Assembly (NCBI GenBank): GCA_047605605.1
Contig: JASGFG010000089.1
Coordinates: 1 to 14,130, forward strand
Reading direction: 5' to 3'
Length of the DNA: 14,130 nucleotides
Origin: JAATGA01 sp047605605
Lineage (GTDB): Bacteria; Pseudomonadota; Alphaproteobacteria; Rhodobacterales; Rhodobacteraceae
Positions 7,958 to 14,130 of the stretch are shown here, piece by piece. The notes beneath the pieces were generated by a model. It made no database searches. It was given only the letters and a program-made list of their open reading frames with translations, and was not told where the DNA came from. How positions within the stretch are numbered: the stretch's first letter is position 1; every line of letters begins with the position of its first letter. The translations under genes were made by a program, and so were the position numbers.

Positions 7958-7970
7958 TGCAATTGTTGCA
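7958..7970. promoter_or_regulatory. Candidate MarR operator palindrome
   Basis: TGCAA-TTG-TTGCA is a perfect 5+3+5 inverted repeat 22 bases upstream of the marR start. Its right end overlaps the candidate minus-strand -10. Position and symmetry suit autorepression by a MarR dimer. Confidence 0.5.
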
Positions 7971-7995
7971 ATATCACCGATATGCCCGCTTTCAA
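7968..7995 (-). promoter_or_regulatory. Candidate promoter of the marR-efflux operon
   Basis: On the minus strand, TTGAAA at 7995-7990 is followed after 16 bases by TATTGC at 7973-7968. The -35 is good and the -10 is mediocre. The -10 overlaps the palindrome at 7958-7970. Confidence 0.35.
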
Positions 7996-8021
7996 GAATT
8001 TTCTGGCCGGCCAGTCCTGCG

Positions 8022-8106
8022 GCGAACGCAAGGCTGACCGGCGCCTGCCGAAACCCTTCGCCCCTGCTCATTTCCCGCCCCGCGCTGCGGTCGGCCTTGC
8101 ATTCGC
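8022..8106. repeat. Long imperfect inverted repeat between marR and pheS
   Basis: Arm 8022-8040 pairs with 8088-8106 over 19 positions: 17 Watson-Crick pairs, one U-G and one C-A on the plus strand, around a 47-base loop. There is no T-run, so it is not an intrinsic terminator. The 3' part can instead fold as 8094-8100 with 8105-8110, which is incompatible with the long stem. It lies 42 bases before the pheS start and might be a leader RNA structure or a protein site. Confidence 0.6.
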
Positions 8107-8148
8107 AGGCCCGCGCCGCTAACCCGTGCCCGAACGAAGGGGCCTATG

Positions 8149-9231
8149 ATGGACGCACTCGACAGCCTGCGGGGCAAGTATATCGAAGCCGTGGCCGGTG
8201 CCGCCGACGAGGCTGCGCTGGAAGAGGTGCGGCTGGCCGCCCTGGGCAAGAAGGGCGAGATCAGCGCCCTGATGGCCACGCTTGGCAAGATGGCACCCGA
8301 AGACCGCAAATCCGCCGGCGCCAGCCTGAACGTCCTGCGCGACGAAATCGACGCCGCGCTGCGCGCCCGCAAGGCGGCGCTGGCCGATGCGGCGCTGGAT
8401 GCCCGACTGCGGTCGGAATGGCTGGACGTGACGCTGCCCGGCCGTCCACGCCGTTCCGGCACCATCCACCCGGTCAGCCAGGTGATGGACGAGCTGACGG
8501 CAATCTTTGCCGACATGGGATTTGCGGTGGCCGAAGGGCCGCAGGTCGAATCCGACTGGTTCAACTTCGACGCGCTGAACATCCCGCCGGAACACCCCGC
8601 GCGGCAGGAACATGATACGTTCTTCATGCACCGCGCCGATGGCGACGACCGCGCGCCGCATGTGCTGCGCACCCACACCAGCCCGGTGCAGATCCGCGCC
8701 ATGCAGGCGCAGGGCGCGCCGATCCGGGTCATCGCGCCCGGCCGCGTCTATCGGATGGACATGGACCAGACCCATACCCCGATGTTCCATCAGGTCGAGG
8801 GGCTGGCCATCGACCGCGACATTTCCATGGCCAACCTGAAATGGACGCTGGAGGAATTCTGCCGCGCCTTCTTCGAGGTGCCTTCGGTGGAACTGCGCTT
8901 CCGTGCCAGCCATTTCCCGTTCACGGAACCTTCGGCCGAGGTCGACATCCGCTGTTCCTGGGAAGGCGGCCAGCTAAGGATCGGTCAGGGCGACAGCTGG
9001 CTGGAAATCCTGGGGTCGGGCATGGTCCACCCCAAGGTGCTGCGGGCGGGCGGGATCGACCCGGACCAGTGGCAGGGCTTTGCCTTCGGCATGGGGATCG
9101 ACCGGATCGCCATGCTGAAATACGGCATCCCCGACCTGCGGGCCTTCTTTGAATCCGACCTGCGCTGGCTGCGCCATTACGGCTTTGCCGCGCTGGACAT
9201 GCCCGACCTTCCCCGCGGTCTCAGCCGCTGA
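8149..9231 (+). CDS. pheS: Phenylalanyl-tRNA synthetase alpha subunit
   Basis: A 360-residue class II synthetase alpha chain, which with PheT forms the alpha2-beta2 enzyme that charges tRNA-Phe. An N-terminal coiled-coil arm (about residues 1-90) precedes the catalytic core. Motif 1 lies near IHPVSQVMDELTAIFADMGF and motif 2 is in APGRVYRMDMDQTHTPMFHQVEG. Motif 3 is in GFAFGMGIDRIAMLKYGIPDLR, where the Ala that limits amino-acid pocket size is retained. The substrate loop LRTHTSPVQIRAM is present. ATG 8149 is preferred over 8146 because AAGGGG (8137-8142) then has six bases of spacing. That Shine-Dalgarno can partly pair with AGGCCC at 8107-8112. No convincing promoter was found; TTGCAT at 8097-8102 is the best -35 candidate. 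It is separated from both rplT and pheT by opposite-strand genes. Confidence 0.97.
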   Translation: MDALDSLRGKYIEAVAGAADEAALEEVRLAALGKKGEISALMATLGKMAPEDRKSAGASLNVLRDEIDAALRARKAALADAALDARLRSEWLDVTLPGRPRRSGTIHPVSQVMDELTAIFADMGFAVAEGPQVESDWFNFDALNIPPEHPARQEHDTFFMHRADGDDRAPHVLRTHTSPVQIRAMQAQGAPIRVIAPGRVYRMDMDQTHTPMFHQVEGLAIDRDISMANLKWTLEEFCRAFFEVPSVELRFRASHFPFTEPSAEVDIRCSWEGGQLRIGQGDSWLEILGSGMVHPKVLRAGGIDPDQWQGFAFGMGIDRIAMLKYGIPDLRAFFESDLRWLRHYGFAALDMPDLPRGLSR

Positions 9232-9237
9232 GCGGCC

Positions 9238-9495
9238 TCAGCGTTTCGATGCGCTCAGGAAGGTGACGCCCTTCATCTTCTTGCTGCCGCAGCCGTGGCC
9301 GCTGGCGAACAGCGCCATCTGACCGCAATCGTCGGCGCTTTCGGAAAGGGTCGTGATCTTTTGCGGCGCCGCCGCGCCGGTTTGCTGCGGGTTGCGCTCC
9401 ACATAGCCCCAGGCCGCGACGATGCCGATCAGGCTGAACGCCAGGATCAGGCGGATGCGCGCCTCGGGGCCGGAATCCTTCAGTCTTCCCATCAT
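9238..9495 (-). CDS. Small single-helix membrane protein with two cysteines, hypothetical
   Basis: I do not recognise a family for this 85-residue protein. A basic N-terminus (GRLKDSGPEARIR) precedes one hydrophobic helix at about residues 15-31 (LILAFSLIGIVAAWGY). A Pro/Gln/Ala-rich linker and a tail follow, with C57 (DDCGQM) and C69 (GHGCGSKK). By the positive-inside rule the tail would be periplasmic, where C57 and C69 could form a disulfide; that is inference. AAAGG at 9508-9504 on the minus strand gives eight bases of spacing to ATG 9495, favouring it over ATG 9492. Its stop is six bases from the pheS stop, so the two genes converge with no terminator between them. It lies inside the pheS-pheT gap. 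Confidence 0.65.
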   Translation of the reverse strand: MMGRLKDSGPEARIRLILAFSLIGIVAAWGYVERNPQQTGAAAPQKITTLSESADDCGQMALFASGHGCGSKKMKGVTFLSASKR

Positions 9496-9572
9496 CTGTG
9501 CCGCCTTTCGGTCATTCCCGCAGGCTGACAGCAAGATCCGGCGAAATAAGGGGCACTCTGCGGCGGTTCGGG

Positions 9573-9725
9573 TCAGAACCGCGGCATCATCGCGGCAAAG
9601 GCCCCGGCATTCGCCCGCCCATGCGCCAACAGCAGGAACAAAAGCGCCACCAGCCCCAAAAGCAGGCAAAGCCGGCCCGCCTTCAGCGGTTTGCGGTCCT
9701 TGGGTATGTCGAGCATCGGGTCCAT
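9573..9725 (-). CDS. Very small single-helix membrane protein, hypothetical
   Basis: A 50-residue frame starting MDPMLDIPKDRKPLKAGR, followed by a strongly hydrophobic stretch at about residues 19-33 (LCLLLGLVALLFLLL) and the tail AHGRANAGAFAAMMPRF. The basic segment before the helix and the uninterrupted Leu-rich run fit a single-pass inner-membrane peptide or an uncleaved signal anchor. ATG 9716 is an alternative start; neither has a good Shine-Dalgarno. A TATAAG hexamer on the minus strand just upstream of ATG 9725 could be a -10, giving a nearly leaderless transcript. It is 77 bases upstream of the other small membrane gene and on the same strand, so the two may be cotranscribed. Chance occurrence is possible at this length. 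Confidence 0.45.
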   Translation of the reverse strand: MDPMLDIPKDRKPLKAGRLCLLLGLVALLFLLLAHGRANAGAFAAMMPRF

Positions 9726-9791
9726 GCGCAGGCTTATAGCGCATGTCGCCGTTTGAAATGTGGCGGCAGGGCCGACGCCGGGTCGACAACC

Positions 9792-9810
9792 CGTTTCCGC
9801 ATGGGAAACG
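9792..9810. promoter_or_regulatory. Perfect inverted repeat in the pheT upstream region
   Basis: CGTTTCC (9792-9798) and GGAAACG (9804-9810) form a perfect 7-bp inverted repeat with a GCATG spacer. It could be a regulator's operator or an RNA hairpin; there is no T-run. It sits about 100 bases before pheT. Confidence 0.35.
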
Positions 9811-9866
9811 CAGGGCGCGCCCGCTTCCCCTTGGCGCGGCTTTGCGATAAGGCCCGGGGCAAGTTT

Positions 9867-9898
9867 CCGGTGCAGACCCGGCACCGGCCCTCGAAGGG
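9867..9898 (+). promoter_or_regulatory. Tandem hairpins covering the pheT ribosome binding site
   Basis: CCGGTGC (9867-9873) pairs perfectly with GCACCGG (9881-9887). Immediately after, CCCT (9888-9891) can pair with AGGG (9895-9898) around CGA, which covers part of the AAGGGAG Shine-Dalgarno at 9894-9900. The arrangement could modulate pheT translation. The second stem is only four base pairs. Confidence 0.35.
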
Positions 9899-9908
9899 AG
9901 CATGAGCC

Positions 9909-12317
9909 ATGAAATTCACGCTGTCCTGGCTGAAAGATCACCTCGATACCGAGGCAAGCCTTGACGACATCACCTATGCCCTGACCGACCTCGGGCTGGA
10001 GGTCGAGGAGGTCGTGAATCCGGCGGCGAAACTGGCGTCCTTTACCCTTGCCAAGGTGATCGCCGCCGAACAGCACCCCGATGCCGACCGCCTGCGCGTC
10101 TGCCGGGTGATGACGGACGAGGGCGAGAAACAGATCGTCTGCGGCGCGCCGAATGCGCGGGCCGGGATCACGGTCGTGCTGTGCAAGCCGGGCGATTATG
10201 TGCCCGGCATCGACGTGACCCTGGGCGTGGGCAAGATCCGCGGCGTGGAAAGCCAGGGCATGATGGCCTCCGAGCGTGAGCTGGAGCTGTCGGACGAACA
10301 CAACGGCATCATCGAGCTGCCCTCGGGCGAGGTCGGGCAGAAATTCGTCGACTGGCTGGCCGAAAACCGGCCAGGCAGCGTTGATCCGATGGTGCATGTC
10401 AAGATCACCCCCAACCGCCCCGATGCGCTTGGGGTGCGGGGCGTGGCGCGGGATCTGGCCGCGCGGGGTCTGGGGCGGCTGAAGCCGCTGGCGGCGGAAA
10501 AGGTGGCGGGGCAGTTCCCCTCGCCCATCGGCGTGACCATCGCGCCGGGGGTGGCCGAACGCGCCTGCCCGCATTTCATCGGGCGCGTGATCCGGGGGGT
10601 GAAGAACGGCCCCTCACCCGCCTGGCTGCAACAGCGGCTGATCGCGATCGGGCTGCGGCCGATCTCGGTTCTGGTCGACATCACCAACTATTTCACCTTT
10701 GACCTGAACCGCCCGCTGCATGTCTTTGACGCGGCCAAGGTCTCGGGCGATCTGCATGTGCGTTCGGCCGCCGAAGGCGAAACCCTGCTGGCGCTGGACG
10801 GCAAGACCTATGTGCTGAAACCCGGCATGACGGTGATCGCCGACGGGCGCGGGGTGGAATCCTTGGGCGGCGTGATGGGCGGCGAGGAATCGGGCTGCGA
10901 CGAGAACACCACGGATGTGTTCCTCGAAGCCGCGTATTTCGACCCGATCCGCACCGCGACCACGGGCCGCGCGCTGAAGATCAACTCCGACGCGCGCTAT
11001 CGGTTTGAACGCGGGATCGACCCGGCCTTCACGGCAGACGGGATCGAACTGGCGACGCGGATGATCCTCGACCTGTGCGGCGGCAGCCCGTCCGAACTGG
11101 TGGTGGCCGGGTCCGCGCCCGATACCGCGCGCGCCTACCGGCTGGACGCCGCGCGGGTGGAAAGCCTTGTCGGCATGGAAATCCCCGCCGCGACCCAACG
11201 CGCCACGCTTGAGGCACTCGGCTTCCATCTGGACGGCGACATGGCGACGCCCCCCAGCTGGCGCCCCGATGTGCTGGGCGAGGCCGATCTGGTCGAGGAA
11301 GTCGCCCGCATCGCCAGCCTGACCAGGTTGCAAGGCAAGCCCCTGCGCCGCGCCGAACCCGGCGTGCCGCGCCCGATCCTGACGCCCCTGCAGCAGCGCG
11401 AACGTGCCGCACGGCGGACCATCGCGGCGCTTGGCTACAATGAATGCGTGACCTATTCCTTCATTGATCAGGCGGCGGCCGAACTGTTCGGCGGCGGCAC
11501 CGATGCCGTGCTGGTCGACAATCCGATTTCCTCGGAGATGACGCATCTGCGCCCCGACCTGTTGCCGGGCCTGCTGCGCGCCGCCGCCCGCAATCAGGCG
11601 CGCGGCTTCATGGATCTGGCCCTGGCCGAGATCGGCCCCGCCTTTGCCGGGGGCGAACCCGGCGAACAGGTGCTGCACGCGACAGGCCTGCTGGTCGGGG
11701 CCGCGGCCCCGCGCGATCCCCATGGCAGCCGCCGCCCGGTCGACGTCTTCGACGCCAAGGCCGATGCCGATGCGGTTCTGGCCGCCCTTGGCGCGCCGCA
11801 AAAGGTGCAGATCACCCGCAAGGTCGCCGCTTGGTGGCACCCCGGCCGGTCCGGCGTGATCGGCCTTGGCCCGAATGCCATGGCGACCTTTGGCGAGGTT
11901 CACCCCCGGGTCCTGGCCGAACTGGGCGTCAAGGGCCCGGCGGTGGCCTTTACCGTGCTGGTCGCGAACATCCCCAGCCCCAAGGTGAAAACCCCCACCC
12001 GCCCGGCGCTGGCGATCAGCGACCTTCAGGCGGTGGACCGCGATTTCGCCTTTGTCGTGGACAAGGGGATCGAGGCGCTGACCGCCGTCAATGCGGCGCA
12101 AGGGGCCGACAAGACGCTGATCGAAAGCGTGCGGGTCTTCGACCAGTTCACCGGCGACAAGGCCGAGGCACAGATGGGCGCGGGCAAGAAATCCATCGCC
12201 CTGACCGTGCGCCTGCAACCCGTGGACAAGACCCTGACCGAAGCCGAGATCGAGGCGGTTTCCGCGAAAATCGTGGAAAAGGTGACGAAAGCCACCGGCG
12301 GCACCCTGCGGGGCTGA
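9909..12317 (+). CDS. pheT: Phenylalanyl-tRNA synthetase beta subunit
   Basis: An 802-residue beta chain, normal length for the long bacterial form. Order of parts: an N-terminal region; a tRNA-binding OB domain at about 39-150 (ASFTLAKVIAAEQHPDADRLRVCRV and IVCGAPNARAGITVVLCKPGD); the B3/B4 editing domain at about 210-390, which clears mischarged Tyr-tRNA-Phe; B5 at about 400-475; the catalytic-like core; and a C-terminal ferredoxin-fold anticodon-binding domain from about 700 (SDLQAVDRDFAFVVDKG to the end). The subunit assembles with PheS in the cytoplasm. ATG 9909 has AAGGGAG at 9894-9900. A gap of 677 bases and two opposite-strand small genes separate it from pheS, so it must have its own promoter. 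GATAAG at 9846-9851 is a possible -10, but no good -35 is visible. Confidence 0.98.
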   Translation: MKFTLSWLKDHLDTEASLDDITYALTDLGLEVEEVVNPAAKLASFTLAKVIAAEQHPDADRLRVCRVMTDEGEKQIVCGAPNARAGITVVLCKPGDYVPGIDVTLGVGKIRGVESQGMMASERELELSDEHNGIIELPSGEVGQKFVDWLAENRPGSVDPMVHVKITPNRPDALGVRGVARDLAARGLGRLKPLAAEKVAGQFPSPIGVTIAPGVAERACPHFIGRVIRGVKNGPSPAWLQQRLIAIGLRPISVLVDITNYFTFDLNRPLHVFDAAKVSGDLHVRSAAEGETLLALDGKTYVLKPGMTVIADGRGVESLGGVMGGEESGCDENTTDVFLEAAYFDPIRTATTGRALKINSDARYRFERGIDPAFTADGIELATRMILDLCGGSPSELVVAGSAPDTARAYRLDAARVESLVGMEIPAATQRATLEALGFHLDGDMATPPSWRPDVLGEADLVEEVARIASLTRLQGKPLRRAEPGVPRPILTPLQQRERAARRTIAALGYNECVTYSFIDQAAAELFGGGTDAVLVDNPISSEMTHLRPDLLPGLLRAAARNQARGFMDLALAEIGPAFAGGEPGEQVLHATGLLVGAAAPRDPHGSRRPVDVFDAKADADAVLAALGAPQKVQITRKVAAWWHPGRSGVIGLGPNAMATFGEVHPRVLAELGVKGPAVAFTVLVANIPSPKVKTPTRPALAISDLQAVDRDFAFVVDKGIEALTAVNAAQGADKTLIESVRVFDQFTGDKAEAQMGAGKKSIALTVRLQPVDKTLTEAEIEAVSAKIVEKVTKATGGTLRG

Positions 12318-12348
12318 CTCCGCGGGGGCCAAGCCGTCCCTGGCGCCC

Positions 12349-12406
12349 CTTCATCTTGGCTCAAATACCCTGCGGGGTCGTCCGGAGGGGTGCGAAACCC
12401 CTCCGG
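12349..12406 (-). repeat. Intergenic GC-hairpin element with CCCCGCAGGGTATTT core (copy 2)
   Basis: On the minus strand, a perfect 10-bp stem (12382-12391 with 12397-12406, loop GCGAA) is followed after four bases by CCCCGCAGGGTATTT (12377-12363) and then GAGCCAAGATGAAG (12362-12349). The architecture repeats that at 78-132. It sits between the convergent ends of pheT and the DUF1523 gene. No T-run follows, so intrinsic termination is doubtful, although the hairpin may still help separate the two transcripts. Confidence 0.55.
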
Positions 12407-12440
12407 GGCCGGGGCAAGGCTCGCCTTTCCCGGTAAGGCC

Positions 12441-13175
12441 CTATTTGCCGGGCTTCGACCGCCAGCGGTCCAGCCAGCCGCGCATCCCGGCCCGGGCGCT
12501 GTCGCCCCGCGCCTCGACCCGGTCCCAGGCCTCTTGCGTGTCGGCGACCAGCGGATCGACCGTGCGTTCCACGAACTGCAGCCACATGCGCCGCAGCATG
12601 AACAGCGCCGCCAGCAGCAGTACCAACAGGACGATGTTGACCCAGGGGATGATCGTCGCATCCGGCCCGTCGACCTGCCGCACCTTCACCGCATTGGGAT
12701 AGATCGACAGCCACGGCGCACGCCAGCCGTATTTCGTCACCGCTACCCATTTGGGCGCCTCGGCCGTGGATCGCAGGTCGGTCGCGCGCGCCTGAAGGTT
12801 CGAGGAATCATATTTGAAGTAGGGCGGCCAGACCCAGCCGGTATCCTCGTTGCGATAGACCATCGGCTTGCCGTTCGGCAGCACCGCCTCGATGAAGCGG
12901 ATGTCGCGCTGCGTCTGGCTTTCGCCGGTCGCCACATCCGGGGCGGCGTAGAAGATCGCGTTCTCGCCCACGGTGGTGATGCGGTTGTAGGTGTTGGTGA
13001 TCCGCACGATGTCATGGCGTGGCAGGGTATAGTGCAGGAACCCGCCGACGATCAGCAGCACCACCCCCCGGAAGGTCCATTTCAGGATGCGCCCCAGCCG
13101 CTTGTCGCGGTTCAAAACCCAGACGACCAGCCCCACCACAAGGACCGCCAGAATGATCCACCAGACCCAGCCCAT
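12441..13175 (-). CDS. DUF1523 family membrane protein
   Basis: A 244-residue protein that I place in DUF1523, a family I know mainly from Rhodobacterales and with no established function. Hydrophobic segments lie at about 4-20 (VWWIILAVLVVGLVVWV), 37-50 (GVVLLIVGGFLHYTL) and 188-207 (NIVLLVLLLAALFML). Between the second and third is a soluble domain of about 135 residues beginning LPRHDIVRITNTYNRI, with Trp-rich blocks (GWVWPPYFKYD, YGWRAPWLSIYPN) and a predicted periplasmic location. The C-terminal tail is charged. The first helix is extra relative to the core I expect to start near KWTFRG. AAGGGG seven bases before ATG 13175 is a good Shine-Dalgarno and overlaps the end of the upstream small membrane gene, so the two are an operon. 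It converges on pheT. Confidence 0.82.
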   Translation of the reverse strand: MGWVWWIILAVLVVGLVVWVLNRDKRLGRILKWTFRGVVLLIVGGFLHYTLPRHDIVRITNTYNRITTVGENAIFYAAPDVATGESQTQRDIRFIEAVLPNGKPMVYRNEDTGWVWPPYFKYDSSNLQARATDLRSTAEAPKWVAVTKYGWRAPWLSIYPNAVKVRQVDGPDATIIPWVNIVLLVLLLAALFMLRRMWLQFVERTVDPLVADTQEAWDRVEARGDSARAGMRGWLDRWRSKPGK

Positions 13176-13187
13176 GCCCGCACCCCT

Positions 13188-13454
13188 TCAGTAATGGTTC
13201 ACCAGATAGATCGTTCCCGCCATGATCGCCATGGGAACGACATAGACCAGCCACAGCAACCGACGCCGCAGCGACCCTTCATAGGCCCGCATCCCCTGGC
13301 TCACATAGTCTTCGCGACGGCCGGGAATACCGCCGGCGTCGAATCTTTTCTCCAGCCGCTCGCGGTGGACCGACCGGGCATAGAGGCGGACCAGGAAATA
13401 GACCGCCGACAAGCCGATAAAGCCGAAGACGGCAAGGCGGATGAATGCGATCAA
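13188..13454 (-). CDS. Small two-helix membrane protein, probable TTG start
   Basis: An 88-residue protein of unrecognised family. Helix 1 spans about residues 2-24 (IAFIRLAVFGFIGLSAVYFLV). A charged middle (RSVHRERLEKRFDAGG ... EDYVSQGMRAYEGSLRRR) follows, then helix 2 at about 67-85 (LWLVYVVPMAIMAGTIYLV). I favour TTG 13454: AAAGGGA lies eight bases upstream on the minus strand and the product then starts right at the helix. ATG 13520 would add 22 basic residues, has no Shine-Dalgarno and would leave only 21 bases to the divergent M20 gene. The stop is 12 bases before the DUF1523 start, so the two membrane proteins are cotranscribed and may interact; that last point is inference. Confidence 0.65.
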   Translation of the reverse strand: MIAFIRLAVFGFIGLSAVYFLVRLYARSVHRERLEKRFDAGGIPGRREDYVSQGMRAYEGSLRRRLLWLVYVVPMAIMAGTIYLVNHY

Positions 13455-13541
13455 GCCTTTTTTCCCTTTCAACCGCCGCCGCAAGGCGCCCACCCCCGAC
13501 AATGGATTGCCGCGGCGCATTTGCCAAGGCAGTCTGCGGGA

Positions 13542-14130
13542 ATGACCGAGGATCCCTTTCTTGCCGAAATCGACGCGCGCCGGGCCGATCTGATCGGGCT
13601 GACGCAGGATCTGATCCGCATCCCGACGCTGAACCCGCCGGGGCGGAACTATCGCCAGATCTGCGACTATCTGGCGGCGCGGCTGATGGCCGGGGGGTGG
13701 GTGGTGGAACTCCTCCGTGCCACCGGCGCGCCGGGCGACAGCGATGCCTTTCCCCGCTGGAACATGGTCGCGCGGTATGAAGGCGCCCGCCCCGGCCCTT
13801 GCGTGCATTTCAACAGTCATCACGATGTGGTCGAGGTCGGCCACGGCTGGACGCGCGACCCGTTCGGGGGCGAACTGGACGGCGACCGCATCTATGGGCG
13901 CGGCGCCTGCGACATGAAGGGCGGGCTTGCCGCATCGGTCATCGCGGCCGAGGCCTTCATCGCCGCCCGACCCGGTTTCGCCGGGGCCATCGAGATCTCC
14001 GCCACGGCGGATGAGGAATCGGGCGGTTACGGTGGTGTCGCATGGCTGGCCGAGCGCGGCTATTTCGCCCCCGAAAAGGTGCAGCACGTCATCATCCCCG
14101 AACCGCTGCACAAGGACCGCATCTGCCTTG
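13542..14130 (+). CDS. M20 family metallohydrolase, ArgE/DapE type (5' part, runs off the window)
   Basis: The first 196 residues of an M20 zinc-dependent amidohydrolase; the frame is open to the right edge. The early segment LIRIPTLNPPG is typical. Metal and catalytic positions are visible: H93 and D95 (HFNSHHDVV), the bridging aspartate D124 (GRGACDMKGG), and the general base E158 with metal ligand E159 (ADEESGG). Members remove an acyl group from N-acylated amino acids (acetylornithine, succinyl-diaminopimelate) or cleave dipeptides; the exact substrate cannot be set from this half. ATG 13542 gives MTEDPFLAEIDARRADL, but the best upstream purines (GCGGGA) nearly touch it, so the Shine-Dalgarno is poor. 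It is divergent from the small membrane gene across 87 bases if the TTG start is right. Confidence 0.88.
   Translation, partial: MTEDPFLAEIDARRADLIGLTQDLIRIPTLNPPGRNYRQICDYLAARLMAGGWVVELLRATGAPGDSDAFPRWNMVARYEGARPGPCVHFNSHHDVVEVGHGWTRDPFGGELDGDRIYGRGACDMKGGLAASVIAAEAFIAARPGFAGAIEISATADEESGGYGGVAWLAERGYFAPEKVQHVIIPEPLHKDRICL

Noticed and set aside
7982..8122. A 46-codon plus-strand frame (MPAFKNFLAGQ...) before pheS containing five Phe codons, considered as a phenylalanine leader peptide.
   Set aside because: The Phe codons are scattered and not in a run, there is no Shine-Dalgarno, the frame starts over the marR promoter, and no intrinsic terminator follows to be attenuated.
9743..9850. A 35-codon plus-strand frame (MSPFEMWRQG...) before pheT as a leader peptide or small protein.
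   Set aside because: It has only two Phe codons, no clear ribosome binding site and overlaps the candidate pheT promoter region; Arg richness is expected by chance at this GC.
10614..12332. A long minus-strand open frame opposite pheT.
   Set aside because: Low-complexity composition typical of antisense frames in GC-rich DNA; the plus strand encodes complete PheT.

Overview
The window looks like a chromosomal stretch from an alphaproteobacterium of the Rhodobacterales, most likely Paracoccus- or Rhodobacter-like. Supporting signs are high GC (a hand-counted 60-base sample of the pyruvate kinase gene is 67% GC), Rhodobacterales-type small families (DUF1244, DUF1523), and two intergenic copies of a GC-hairpin element with a CCCCG(C)AGG(A/G)TATTT core that I associate with this order. 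The genes are mostly core metabolism and translation. There is no prophage, transposon, CRISPR array, tRNA or rRNA that I can see.

Layout, left to right. (1) 1-1996, plus strand: the 3' end of a probable DgcN-type D-glutamate N-acetyltransferase, an enolase-superfamily epimerase/racemase (DgcA-like) and a class IV D-amino-acid aminotransferase. The last two are nearly overlapping, so this reads as a D-amino-acid (D-glutamate) utilisation operon. (2) 2114-2575: an orphan four-helix membrane protein of distinctly lower GC (53-55% in sampled lines) and no recognised family. (3) 3690-2649, minus strand: an N-formylglutamate amidohydrolase family protein starting at GTG and a tightly spaced DUF1244 protein. 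(4) 3754-6277, plus strand: a promoter and pyruvate kinase, a 73-residue membrane protein, then a promoter, rpmI and rplT, closed by a strong intrinsic terminator. (5) 7935-6299, minus strand: a MarR regulator overlapping a Bcr/CflA-type drug efflux pump by ATGA, with a TGCAA-N3-TTGCA palindrome over the candidate promoter. (6) 8022-12317: a long inverted repeat, pheS, two tiny opposite-strand membrane proteins, a structured leader and pheT. (7) 13454-12441, minus strand: a small two-helix membrane protein probably starting at TTG, and a DUF1523 protein. (8) 13542 to the right edge: the N-terminal part of an M20 family (ArgE/DapE-type) amidohydrolase, running off the window.

In many bacteria rpmI-rplT-pheS-pheT form one block. 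Here that block is split twice by opposite-strand genes: the marR/efflux pair between rplT and pheS, and two small membrane proteins between pheS and pheT. The two halves of phenylalanyl-tRNA synthetase therefore need separate promoters, and both gaps contain RNA-folding potential close to the ribosome binding sites. I did not find a clear new defence or mobile system. The best leads are the D-glutamate cluster, the orphan low-GC membrane protein, the long inverted repeat before pheS, and the small membrane proteins inside the split pheST locus.
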